Positions 11,745 to 22,763 of a stretch of 64,000 nucleotides of DNA are shown one piece after another. Location of the stretch: contig CM043001.1 of NCBI GenBank assembly GCA_023678885.1, forward strand, positions 4,226,001 to 4,290,000, given 5' to 3'. The notes under the pieces are model-generated. The model had not been told where the DNA came from and did not search any database. It was given only the letters and a program-made list of their open reading frames with translations. Source of the DNA: Pogostemon cablin (taxonomy: Eukaryota > Streptophyta > Magnoliopsida > Lamiales > Lamiaceae). Numbering within the stretch: position 1 is the first letter of the stretch; each line of letters starts with the position of its first letter. Both the position numbers and the translations under genes were made by a program.

Positions 11745-12816
11745 TGATGAGTGTGTAAATTCACAAGTTTGGCACCATGTTTTGTGCTAGTTTTGGAGAG
11801 TTTTGAGGTGGAAATAGGTGGAAAATCTATATATATTGTGAATTAGCATGAATCAGGTGTTAGTGGAGCTATTTGAGTAGTTTTCATAGCAAAATCGGAG
11901 TGGAAGTGCCAAGAATCGAAGAGACGAAGTCGAGACCACGCGAACCGCCAACGAGAGAGGTGGTTTGACCTATTGGAGGAGGGTTCGACCTCTCCTACAG
12001 GTCGAACCAGTGTTGCAAAGTGTGCAGTAGGAAGGTTCGACCACGACTCAAGGGGTTCGACCTGTTCATCAGGTCGAACCATGGTCGAACCAGTTCGCGA
12101 GAAGATGGGTTCGACCACGACGTTGGGGTTTGACCTGACGGTTGGTCGAACCAGGAGCGAAAATTGTCCAGTGGTGAGGTTCGACCTGTGGTTCGATCAA
12201 GACTCGAGGGTTTCGACCTGTACAAGAGGTCGAACCAAGTGCAGAATACTTCCAGTAGGTAGGTTCGACCTGTGGTTCGACCTGCGGCCAGTGGTTCGAC
12301 TTGTTTGACGAGGTCGAACCGACATGCGAGAACTTACCTTATCTGGATTTTCGAGGCCAAAACACGTGGGATCACTTGAAAAGCCCATTCCAAGCCCTAG
12401 AGTCGTGATTACAAGTTTAAAAGGAGGCATATGCAGTTAATGAAGAGGACACTAATCATTACGAAAAGAAAGAAGAAAGGGATCGTCATAGACAACACAT
12501 TACAAGGCAGAGTCGGACATCGACACACGAAAGTATGAATAAACAAATGAAACTGGATGGCTTGACGAACTACCTATTATCTTATTTGATCACAACTACT
12601 ATTTTCTTGTTCTTGTTATTTATTTGCTATTTTTATTATTACTTAGCTTACAAACCTACAAATATCATTCTCAACATAGTCATAATTGCTAGAAAATAAC
12701 AAAAGTAATATTTATCCGTCCCGTGGATTCGATATTTAACTTAGTCACCTTCGAAACTATAATTGATATCCTTCATACTTGGGGATTAAAGTTGTGTGTT
12801 GAGAAAACGCCCATCA
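11745..12816 (+). mobile_element. 5' LTR of Athila-A
   Basis: Runs from TGATGAGTG to CCCATCA. It contains a GGTTCGACC cluster (11961-12320) and, about 95 bases later, a TATA-like tttaaaagg at 12416-12424, here changed from the tataaaagg of the Athila-B LTR. The stretch at 11935-11965 has about 30 bases missing from the 3' LTR. Confidence 0.94.
11961..12320. repeat. GGTTCGACC/GGTCGAACC cluster in Athila-A 5' LTR
   Basis: About fifteen copies in mixed orientation, many as convergent pairs separated by 7-9 bases. It sits in U3, upstream of the TATA-like word. Confidence 0.92.
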
Positions 12817-12822
12817 AGTTTT

Positions 12823-12840
12823 TGGCGCTGTTGCCGGGGA
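12823..12840 (+). promoter_or_regulatory. Primer-binding site of Athila-A (Asp tRNA type)
   Basis: TGGCGCTGTTGCCGGGGA differs in one base from the tgg-cgccgttgccgggga site of Athila elements, which pairs with the 3' end of aspartate tRNA. It lies six bases after the LTR. Confidence 0.9.
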
Positions 12841-12926
12841 TGGCTTAAAATATCTTTTTGTTATTTATAGTTTATTAGGGCTATTTTTCTTATTTTTCTG
12901 TTTTAATTCTAGTTCTTTTTAGGTGC

Positions 12927-14520
12927 ATGCTCACGAGATCAAAGAAAGGTGAACTTGAACCCTATAATCCTGAAATCGGAGCATCGTCAAGAAAGAAGAA
13001 GAAGAAGAAGAGCAAGGCAAAGACTATTGATCCAACTGAAGCTCTGAATTTTGGAGTTGAAGTTGACGAGCAGAATTCGCAGACAATTGAAGCTACAACT
13101 GAAGTTAATTTGGGAGTAAGGACAGTCAACATGGCAGCAAATTCGGATAATCTAGCCATCCGAGAGGTTTTCAGAAACAATGGGGCTGGAAATATTGGAC
13201 TTCTAGGAGCGAGGGGAACTAATTCGGCTTTTGATCTTCATCCCGCTCTTATTAGCATGATAGAAAGGAACTCATTTTCAGGAGGGTCTTTCGAGGATCC
13301 GCAGCAGCATCTGAACAAGTTCTTGGGCTATGCAAGTACTCAAAAAGATGCAGGAGAACATGAAGATGCTAGGAAGATCCTTTTGTTCAAATTCTCGCTT
13401 ACTGAAAAGGCGAGAGATTGGTACGACACTATCAACGCAGCTGAGTGCACCACTTGAGAGCAACTGTAGTTAAGGTTCTTAGAGAGGTACATGCCACCTT
13501 CAAAGGTGTTTAGGATGAAGCAAGACATTAACCAATTTGCTATGGGTGGAGGTGAAAAATTTCATGAAGCATGGGATAGATTCAAGGACATGCTTAGAAA
13601 GTGTCCTCAACATGGGCTATCTAAAGCTCAATATATCAGTATATTCTACAATGGATTGGACTGTGATTCACGAGTGTTATTGGATGCTTCTTCTAATGGA
13701 GCATTGCTTACAAAGTCATCTGTAGAGGCCGAAAAGTTGTTTGAAGATATTTCGATGAATTCGAGGGATTGGCCAACTGATAGAATTAGAAGTACTTATG
13801 TCCTTGGTAAGGTAGCTAAGGTTGAACAAGAAATGGTGAAAACAAGTAGAGAGGATGAGATCGTCTCTAGCTTGTCCAATATCAACAAGCTACTTGAATC
13901 CCAACAGAAGTAAATCAGCGAATTATCTCAGCGCGTACCAATCATGCAGCAAGAGTTGAAGAATGATGGACCAATCCAAGAGGAGTTGGAAGAGGCACAC
14001 TATGCCATGGGTCAAAGTATTCAAGGGACTAGGTATCCAGATCAAGGAAACCGGAATTAAGAAGGAAACTATCGAGGAAACTTTAATAATCGTGGTCCCC
14101 CTGGTGGTTATCAACAGCCTAGGAGGCCGGAGTTCTCATGGAGCAATCCGAATAATACGATTCAACCTCCGATGGGTGTTGACCAGAGTGCTAAGGTGGA
14201 AGAAGGGAAACCGGGTCTTGAGGATACTGTGAACAGGTATATGGCCAAGAATGATGAAAGAGTTAACCGCCTTAAGGCCAAACTTGAAAAGAAAATTGAT
14301 GCAAACCATGAGGTTATATCTAAGCAGGTGAAGGACCTTACGTTGCTAATGGGGGAGATGGCAGGAAGTGTTAACAAGCTTACTCAAACTCTTGAGAAGG
14401 GGAAGTTCCCGTCTCAAAGTATTGAGAATCTAAGATCCTGCAACGCCATCATATTGAGGTTGGGAACGCAGTACGAGGGACCTATGAGGCCGGAATCAAA
14501 TTTGGACATGTCTAGGGCAT
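12927..14520 (+). pseudogene. Athila-A gag (capsid), broken by stops
   Basis: This codes for the structural Gag polyprotein that packages the element RNA. The start ATG at 12927 opens MLTRSKKGELEP and a lysine-rich stretch. The conserved Athila Gag core follows: HPALISMIERNSFSGG (about 13235), FSLTEKARDWYD (about 13395), LERYMPPSK (about 13480) and FHEAWDRFKDMLRKCP (about 13560). A run rich in N, R, G and Q (about 14070-14130) and a coiled-coil-like lysine/glutamate stretch (14230-14400) end it. All pieces are in one frame, but stops interrupt at 13455 (TGA), about 13467 (TAG), 13911 (TAA) and about 14058 (TAA). The first is explained by a single G-to-A change of Trp. No CCHC zinc knuckle is visible. 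Confidence 0.9.
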
Positions 14521-15037
14521 GGTTCGACCATGGTTCGACAAACATTGAAGGTCGAACCATACAGAGGAGATCGAACCAATGCACTGGACACGATCTGGAG
14601 GCATTGCAACATCGGTTCGACCAAACTGTAGATGGTTCGACCTGTTCCACAGGTCGAACCATGGTCGAACCTCACAATTCGAAACACTCTGTTTTATCGC
14701 AGCAATGGTTCAACCACGACAATCTTGGTTCGACCTATCCAACAGGTCGAACCCAGGTCGAACCGCACTACTTGGAACACTCTGTTTTGTCGCAGCAATG
14801 GTTCAAACACGACAGTCATGGTTCGACCTATCAAACAGGTCGAACCTTGGTCGAACCGGATGGCGGAAGGAGTACAGTAGGTCGGTTTGACCTAGGTGCT
14901 CGTGGTTCGACCTATTCAACAGGTCGAACCTAGGTTGAACCTCAAATTCAAAAAGAGAGCCATTGTCCAGAAGCAAGGTTCGACCAGTACGTGCCTGGTT
15001 CGACCTATTCCACAGGTCGAACCCTGGTCGAACCCCA
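14521..15037 (+). repeat. GGTTCGACC/GGTCGAACC cluster inside the gag-pol frame
   Basis: I count 24 copies of the 9-base word, including one-mismatch forms, in alternating orientation. A higher-order unit is visible: GGTTCGACC, 7-9 bases, AGGTCGAACC, 1 base, GGTCGAACC, then about 30 bases; two units in the middle repeat at about 93 bp. The cluster lies in the same reading frame as gag and pol and reads as a peptide repeat with GSTYSTGRTLVEP-like segments. One stop (TAG, 14931) interrupts it. Confidence 0.93.
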
Positions 15038-18000
15038 CCAGAAATTGTCTGTTGCTACTCCGAACACTCTCGATGATGTTGATGCTACTCCAATAGTTCG
15101 GAATGAGCAAAGTACAGACATAATAGCTGAGAAAAAGTGGGAGAGAGCCAAGCGATTGAGAGCCGAAAAGGAGAAAGCGGAGAAGGTTGATTGTGATGAA
15201 TGGGGGATTTCCAAAACAAAGATACCTCCGCTGTTTCCTTACAAGCTTGTGAAGAAGGGATTGGAAGAGAAGTTCAAGAAGTTTTCTGAAATAATGAACA
15301 AAATAAGCTTGAGCATTCCTTTCTCAGAGGCAATCATGGAGATGTCGTATTATGCCCGATTTCTTAAAGACATATTGTTGAAGAAGCAGAGCTTAACCGG
15401 AATTGAAACGGTGAATTTATCTGAGAATTGCAGCTCAATCATCCAAAGGAAGCTGCCACAAAAGATGAAGGATTCGGGGAGCTTCACTATTCTATGTGAA
15501 ATCGGAAAGGGGCCGGCACGGCGAGCTTTGTGCGATCTAGGGGCAAGCATCAATTTGATACCTTTATCCATCTTTCAGATGCTTGGTTTGGGGGAGTTGA
15601 CCCCTACAACAGTGGTTCTCCAATTGGCAGATAGGTCAATGACGTTTCCTAAAGGTATAATTGAAGACGTTCTCGTCAAAGTGGAGAAGCTAGTCTTTCC
15701 TGTGGACTTTCTTGTGCTAGAGATGGAAGAAGGCAAGGATAATATCCCTTTAATCTTGGGAAGACCTTTCCTTGCTACTGCTGGAGCTATGATTGATGTT
15801 CAGAAAGGAGAGCTTAGACTGCGGATGGACAAAGAAGAAGTTTTTTTCAACTTGGATAAAGCAATGAAGATGCCCATGGAGTCGCGGTGTTATAGTATTG
15901 ACGTGGTGGAGGAGATTGTGAAGGAGGATATGTCTCTGATCCTGTCAAAGGATCCTCTTGAGACATGTTTGATGGAGTCTCTTACTTATCCCACTACGGA
16001 GCTTGATGGACTCTCCAACGAGGTATGTATTGAATTTCTTGAAAACTTACTTGCTTTGGGTGATGACAGGTTTGAATCGGGAAGAACTAAGGTGAAAGAA
16101 GTCAAGTGGACTAGGAAGTACTTGCCTTTGGATAACGAGAGCTCTCCGATGGAAGTGAGGAAAGAGGAGTTGAAACTTTTGCCGAAACACTTGAAGTACG
16201 CTTTTCTTGGCGACAATGAAAAATATCCGGTAATTGTATCCTCTTCTCTTGATGATGATCAACTTGAGGAGTTATTGAACGTTCTTAGGAAGTATAAATC
16301 TGCGATTGGTTGGTCTCTTGAGGATTTGAAAGGAATTAGTCCTTCGTATTGTATGCATAGGATAAGATTGTTAGACAAGGCAAAGGCAAGTGTTCAGAAT
16401 CAGTGGAGGGTTAATCCCGCGATTCAAGAGGTGATTAGGAAGCAAATCCTTACGTGGTTGGATGCTGGAATCATATATCCTATTAGTGATAGTCCCCATG
16501 TGAGTCCATTGCATGTAGTTGCTAAAAAGGGGGGTATGACTGTAGTAAAAGCTGAGGATGGAGAAGCGATAGCCACTAGGATTCCTACGGGATGGCGTAC
16601 ATGTGTAGATTATAGGAAGTTAAATGAGAACACGTGTAAGGATCATTTTCCTCTTCCTTTCATGGATCAGATGTTAGATCATCTTGCAGGGTATGAGTTT
16701 TATTGATTCCTGGATGGATACTCGGGGTACAACCAAATTATGATTGCCCCCGAGGATCAAGAAAAGACCACTTTTACTTGCCCCTATGGGACCTTTGCTT
16801 TTCGGAAAATGCCATTTGGGTTATGTAATACGCCTGCTACTTTTCAGAGATGCATGATGGCAATATTCGATGGGTTGATAGAGAAGATCATAGAGGTGTT
16901 CATGGATGATTTGTCTATTTTTGGTTCCTCCTTTGATATTTGTTTGTCTAACCTAGCTACTGTTTTGAAGAGATGCCAAGTGACTAATCTTATCTTAAAT
17001 TGGGAGAAGTGCCACTTCATGGTGAAGGATGGGATTGTTCTTGGTCATCATGTCTCAGCCAAAGGGTTGCAGGCAGATCGTGCTAAAGTGGTGGCAATAG
17101 AGAAGCTTCCACCACCGACCAATGAAAGAGGAGTGCGGTCCTTCCTTGGACACGCCGATTTTTACAGGAGATTCATAAAAGACTTCTTAAAATACTCTAA
17201 GCCCTTATCTCGCTTACTTGAAAAGGATGTTCCTTTTGTGTTTGATGAAGATTGTCTAACAGCTTTTCAGGTTTTGAAGGAGGCGCTTATTTCTGCACCT
17301 ATCTTGATCACACCGGATTGGACTCAACCGTTTGTACTAATGTGTGATGTAGCACTTGGAGTGGTGCTTGGGCAGCTGAAGGAGAAGAAGTTTTGCGCCA
17401 TTTATTACGCAAGTAAGACTTTCGATGCGGCACAAAAGAATTACACGGTGACTGAAAAGGAGTTTTTGGCGATTGTGTACGTATTCGACAAGTTTCGTCA
17501 GTATTTGGTTGGCATGAAGACTATTGTGTACACGGATCATTCAGTGATTCGGTACTTGATGGAAAAGAAGGAGACGAAGCCTAGGATAATAAGGTGGATT
17601 CTTTTACTTCAAGAGTTTGACATGGAGATCCTGGATAAGAAAGGTTCTGATAATGTGTTGGCAGATCACCTTTCGAGGTTGGAGACTAGGAAGCATTGTG
17701 ATAATTCTTTCGAGTATATTGAGGAAATATTTCTAGATGAAAAGATCATGGCCGTGTTTGTTGAAGGGGCTGAGCGAGCGTGTGTGGTTGCTGCGCAGGA
17801 AGTTGATCCATGGTATGCGGATTATGTTAATTATATTGTTGTGGGAGAAATTCCAAGGGATCTCAACCGATATCAACTTGCTAAATTCAAAAGGGATGTT
17901 GAGACCTTCATATGGTATGATCCGTTTGTGTATAAAATTTGCACGGATTCTATCATCCGTAGGTGTGTGCCCGAGATGGAGATGGAGAGTGTTCTCGAGT

Positions 18001-19085
18001 TTTGCCATACACAACCTAACGGGGGGCACTTCGGCTCTCAAAAGACAGCAGCAAAGGTACTTCAATCCGCTCTTTATTGGCCTACGTTGTTCAAGGACTG
18101 TGAGACCTATGTGGCATCTTGCGATAGGTGTCAACGCATGGGGAACATCGGTAGGAGAGACGAGATGCCGCTTCAGCCAAGCATAGTGGTCGAGATTTTT
18201 GATGTGTGGGGTATCGATTTTATGGGGCCTTTTCCCCCATCTAATGGATTTCTCTACATTCTACTTGCTGTGGATTATATTTCTAAGTGGGTGGAAGCGA
18301 TTCCTACTCGCTTGAATGATTCGAAAACTATTATATCTTTCTTGAAGAAGCATATCTTTGCCCGTTTTGGAGTCCCTAGAGCACTTGTTAGTGATGGAGG
18401 TACGCACTTCGTCAATCAATTTCTTGAGAAGGTGCTTAAAGGGTATGGTGTTAAGCATAGGGTTACTACACCCTATCATCCTCAAGCGAATGGGCAAGCG
18501 GAGGTCTCTAACCGTCAAGTCAAATAGATTTTGGAGAAGGTGGTCGGAACCAATAGAAAGGATTGGACTTTGAAGCTCGATGATGTCGTGTGGGGGTTTC
18601 GGACCGCGTACAAGATGGTGTTAGATATGTCACCGTATCAGATTGTCTATGGGAAGTCGTGCCACTTACCTGTAGAGATTCAACACAAAGTGTTTTGGGC
18701 TTTGCAATGCTTGAACTTGACTCTCAAGGATGTGAAGGAGTTGAGGATTACTCACATCAATCGTTTGGATGAGTTTCGGAGTCGTGCGTACAAGAATTCA
18801 GAGATCTATAAGGAAAGGATTAAGAGGTGGCATGATTCGAAGATCTCGTACAAGAAATTCAAGCAAGGAGATGAGGTATTACTTTTTAACTCTCGTTTAA
18901 AGCTTTTTGCAGGCAAGTTGAAGTCGAAGTGGACGGGACCGTTCATGATTCATCGAGTCTTAGGAGTGGGGAGTTTTGAGCTCATTGACAAGGATGGAGA
19001 CATTTTTGTGGCAAATGGACATCGCTTGAAGCATTACAAGTCGCCGGATGATGTTTGTGTCATATTTGTGGATACCTTGATCTGA
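15038..19085 (+). pseudogene. Athila-A pol: protease, RT, RNase H, integrase
   Basis: It encodes the enzymes that copy and insert the element. In order: a charged linker; aspartic protease with DLGAS at about 15531-15545 and ILGRPFLATAGA about 15750; reverse transcriptase with CVDYRKLN about 16600, FDGYSGYN-like segment about 16710 and catalytic FMDD at 16899-16910; RNase H with LMCDVALG (about 17338, two or three residues shorter than the usual CDAS form) and an EKEFLAIVY segment; integrase with the H-H-C-C zinc region (18005-18145), GIDFMGPF (18211), SDGGTHF (about 18390) and HPQANGQAE (about 18475). The frame matches gag. Stops at about 16705 (TGA, in place of Cys before the FLDGY motif) and 18526 (TAG, in place of Gln) break it. 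The last part (18531-19085) is the integrase C-terminal region, ending with TGA at 19083. Confidence 0.95.
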
Positions 19086-19566
19086 TTTGGTACCATCGTG
19101 ACTCTCCGACGTTAAACATGAGCGCCTGTTGGGGGGCTTTCCCTCCAGTTTTATTATTTTATTTCTTTCGTGTGAGTAAAAATTTTTATATTTGAAGTGC
19201 TTACTTATCGGCAATTACATCTCATTGCAAACTTAGTTTCACCTATGGTTTCTACTAAGTTTGGGGGGGTGTGATGTACTTACCTCAATAAGCACCGATA
19301 GTATAATCTTTTCTTTGTGATGTTTGTTAGGGGAGTTGGTTTTTGCGCCATATTTAAAATTTTAATCGATTTTGATGTGATGGTTTTTTACAACTTGCCT
19401 AATGTTTAGTGGGTTTTGGTTGTGTTTTCTTTTATGGAGTTACTCATGAATGATATTTTGTGGAACAATTTTTGATGAAGTTGTGCTCTAGTTGGTATCT
19501 AATGATTCGTATTGAAGTTTGAAGTGTGTAGGGATTGAAGAACACTCAGTTTAGAAGCTTAGAAGG
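19086..19566 (+). other. Athila-A post-pol non-coding segment
   Basis: No ORF. It contains the phrase acgttaaacatgagcgcctg and a purine run ctaagtttggggggg (about 19255), and aligns with 8890-9300 of Athila-B. The purine run resembles the polypurine tract at 25331 and might be a second priming site, which is only a guess from similarity. Confidence 0.6.
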
Positions 19567-19981
19567 GTGGTTCGACCAAAGCCAGGGTAGGTTCGACCAG
19601 TACCAGGAGGTCGAACCGAGCAGAGGAAGTCGAACCGACACAGAAAATCATCCAATGAGGTGGTTCGACCTGATCATTGTTGGTTCGACCTGTCTAACAG
19701 GTCGAACCAAGGTCAAACCCGGTGATTTAAAACTTACAGTAGGGTGGTTCGACCTGAGCCGTTATGGTTCGACCTGTTCAGAAGATCGAACCTGAGATCG
19801 AACCAGTCCGTTCAGAGCACTCAGTTTTTCAGGTGATAGGTTCGACCAAAACAAGAGTGGTTTGACCTGTTCAGAAGGTCGAACCTAGGTCGAACCAAAA
19901 GGTAAGTTTGTCCAGAAGGTAGGTTCGACCTCATCGCTCGAGGTTCGACCTATTCCGCAGGTCGAACCCGAGGTCGAACCC
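19567..19981. repeat. GGTTCGACC/GGTCGAACC cluster between pol and env-like ORF
   Basis: About nineteen copies in both orientations, in the same style as the other clusters. An open frame runs through the first part by chance of composition; I see no sign that it is translated. Confidence 0.92.
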
Positions 19982-21031
19982 AGTCAGGTACGCATTTTAA
20001 GTTGTTTTTTTAGAAGGGTTCGATCATTCTTTTTGTTCACCAAACCTCGAACCCTCCCCGAACCTTAACACCCTTGTACAAATTCGTCAATTACACTTGA
20101 TTTTGCACCGATTACACAACATTACACTCTTGATTCTTGAATTGAGCGTGGATTTGGGGCAATTTCGTCGCGAATTAGGGTTCAGTTGTGCGTTTTTGAG
20201 TATTGCGTTCCAATTTTCGATAGTTAACCATGGGCAAGACTAAAGGTACATTTTTTTAACTAAATTACCTTAGGATTGAAGTTTATTGCAAGAAATGTGT
20301 TGTGGGTAAGTTGATTGATGTTGATTTTGGTTGAAATTCATGGTGATAATGGATATTGTTGAGTTGATTCATATGAATTCATGTTTATTAGTTTGAGATT
20401 GCTTGATTATGGATAGAACTTGAGTTTTATGTGGATTGATCAAGGATATGATGCATCTAGATGAATGAGCATGTGAAGTAGGTTTGAATTGTTGATAATT
20501 GGAGTTGTTCATGAAGTTCAATTGTTGAAATTCTTGTTGAATAGCTTGAATTGGTTGATGCATGCTTGTTGTTTATGATTTGAAGATTAAAGGTAGTGTG
20601 ATTGAAGATGTTTTGAGCATGTTAAATAAGCAAGTGATGTTGAGATGATAGTTGGGTTGATTAAGCATGGATGCTTGAAGTCTTGAGTAGAGTATAGGAT
20701 ATGCTAGTCATATACTTGTGTTCTTGTCTTGTTGGTTGTATTGAAGTAGTTGTTTTCAGGAAAGGGACAAGGATCAAGTAAAGGGAAAGGTAAGGCGGAT
20801 GAAGCAAGATCAAAGAAGAGGAATGACAGGCCTTCGAATGTGGACATAGTGACCAGGAAGCTGAGGCTACAAGATCGTTTACCCGAGAACTTCAAAATTC
20901 AAATGCAAAACTGGGATGAGATTAAAGAAAAGTGGGAAGAAGTCTCGGACAAGATAGCTCGTACTCGATACTAAGATGATGAGGCGATGAGGATAATGAG
21001 AATCGGGAATGACATTTTCCTGATGTTCGAT

Positions 21032-22763
21032 TCTTGTTTGCCTATTTTTGTAGCACTCACGAGCAAGAATACTCGATCGTTGTAGTAGTATATCCCAAGA
21101 AAAATTATCAATCCACAAAGGAGTTATGTTCGGACTAGCAAAATACGTGAGCTCATGTTCATGTCATTTTTGTAAAGATGATAGGGGATTTTGAGATTGA
21201 TTTACTACTTAAGCAAGTAGCAAGTAAATAAAAATAGCAAATAAGAGAAACGACAAGTGAAGATGAATAACAAGTAAAAAAATGGGTGCTAAAGTTCAAG
21301 TATGGAAAAACATGGGATTAGAAACATCCAAGCACACTCGATTCATATTATCATGCAAAAGGAATTCAACTCAATTGATGTAGACTAAGGGTGATCACGA
21401 TTGTATCCTAAGCTCCCTTTCGGGTTACAAAGGTTGTTGATCCATTTTAGACTCCCAAAAGCACTTAAGATCAAAGCCCAACATTAACCCCTTCCATCTA
21501 GGTACTAGTTACATTAAACTCTCCCTTTTTGTGTACTAAGGCCAACGAATGGATTGGTTTCCCTCATTGAATTCAAATATCCTTTCGGTCAAACCCAAAC
21601 TCAATGTCTATTCATGCCTTCCTAATACTATAGAGGGTCGTTTCAGTCTCACTCCAAGCAATACATACATGAACATCATGATAGCATTTAATCACCATAA
21701 ATCAATTCATTGATCAACAATCCATTAAACCAATAATCAATTATGAATAACAAACCATGCCATCACAACATCAAGACAATTAAACTCCATGAATAGAAAT
21801 CAACATCAATTAAATCAAAAACCAATTTAATCCACATGATAATACAAATCTAATATGCTCTTCATGTTCCTAACCCCACTAGAGGGATTAGCCTAACATG
21901 ATAAAAGTAACAAAACACATAAATGATTCATTACAAATATCCATAGTCTAAATCCAAAAGAAAATCAAAAGAGATGTAAATCTTCCCTAACAATTTCTTG
22001 TAGGAGATCTTCAATACTCATGGATCTTCTTCTCTAGCTATTGATTTCTTGAGATCTCTCACACCCAATGGAAGGGATGAAGTTTTGATGGAGAATTAAT
22101 GGAGATGATGAAGATGGATCAAGATGGATGAAGGTGGATGAAGATGATGGTGGAAAATGGAAGAAATGGTGTGTGATGTGTGTGTAGAAGGGTGGAATTT
22201 TCGGATCTCCCTCAAATGTTGAATAAATGGGCATTTATACCCCTATGGAGGCTTCTAGAAGGATCTGGAAATTTCAGCAGGATTTTACACGGCACGAGTC
22301 GTGCTTTGCAACACGGGTGGCCGTGTTGTGTCTTCTGATGCTTCCGCACGGCCTCTCCTTACAGGCCCGTGTTACACAACACGGCTCGTGTACTGCAACA
22401 CGGCTCGTGTGTTATAACACGGGCACAGGGTGGTCATGTTGGATCTTCTGATGTCGGCACATGGCCACTTCTTACAGGGCCGTGTTACGCAACACGGCTC
22501 GTGTAGGTGCATGCCCCTATTTTTCACATTTTGTTTCGGCTCGTTCTCCTTCGTTTCAACTCCGAATTTAGATCCGCTTTTTCCTACGCCTTCCTTATCA
22601 TATCTAGAATCCAATAAAAAGTGAAAATCATAGGTTTAAGCTCATTCACACATATTTCAATAAAAACACAAAACACAACCAAATAACACATAAAATACGG
22701 ATAAAATAATACGAAAACACATATAAAAAGACACTAAAATCTAGGTAAAAATAGCTCTAATCA
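21032..22763 (-). mobile_element. 1.7 kb insertion in the env-like ORF (TCGAT duplication)
   Basis: TCGAT at 21027-21031 recurs at 22764-22768, and removing the insert and one duplication makes the env-like frame run on. The right end on the plus strand is gctctaatca, so the minus strand starts TGATTAGAGC, as LTRs do. No coding region is seen. It may be a solo LTR or a non-autonomous LTR element read on the minus strand. The exact left end is uncertain by a few bases, because a TG start at 21035 is also possible. Confidence 0.75.
22287..22505. repeat. ACACGG / CCGTGT word cluster inside the 1.7 kb insertion
   Basis: A dense group of ACACGG, GCCGTGTT, ACACGGCTCGTG and ACACGGGC words in both orientations over about 220 bp. 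It has the same style as the GGTTCGACC clusters but a different word. The small ORFs across it are by-products. Confidence 0.85.

Noticed and set aside
11843..12430. ORFs reading through the GGTTCGACC clusters in LTRs and the 3' region
   Set aside because: The word and its complement lack stop codons in most frames, so long frames arise automatically. Only the cluster at 14521-15037 is in line with real coding sequence.
12927..19085. An intact autonomous retrotransposon
   Set aside because: At least seven in-frame stops across gag and pol, plus a shift and an insertion in the env-like ORF.
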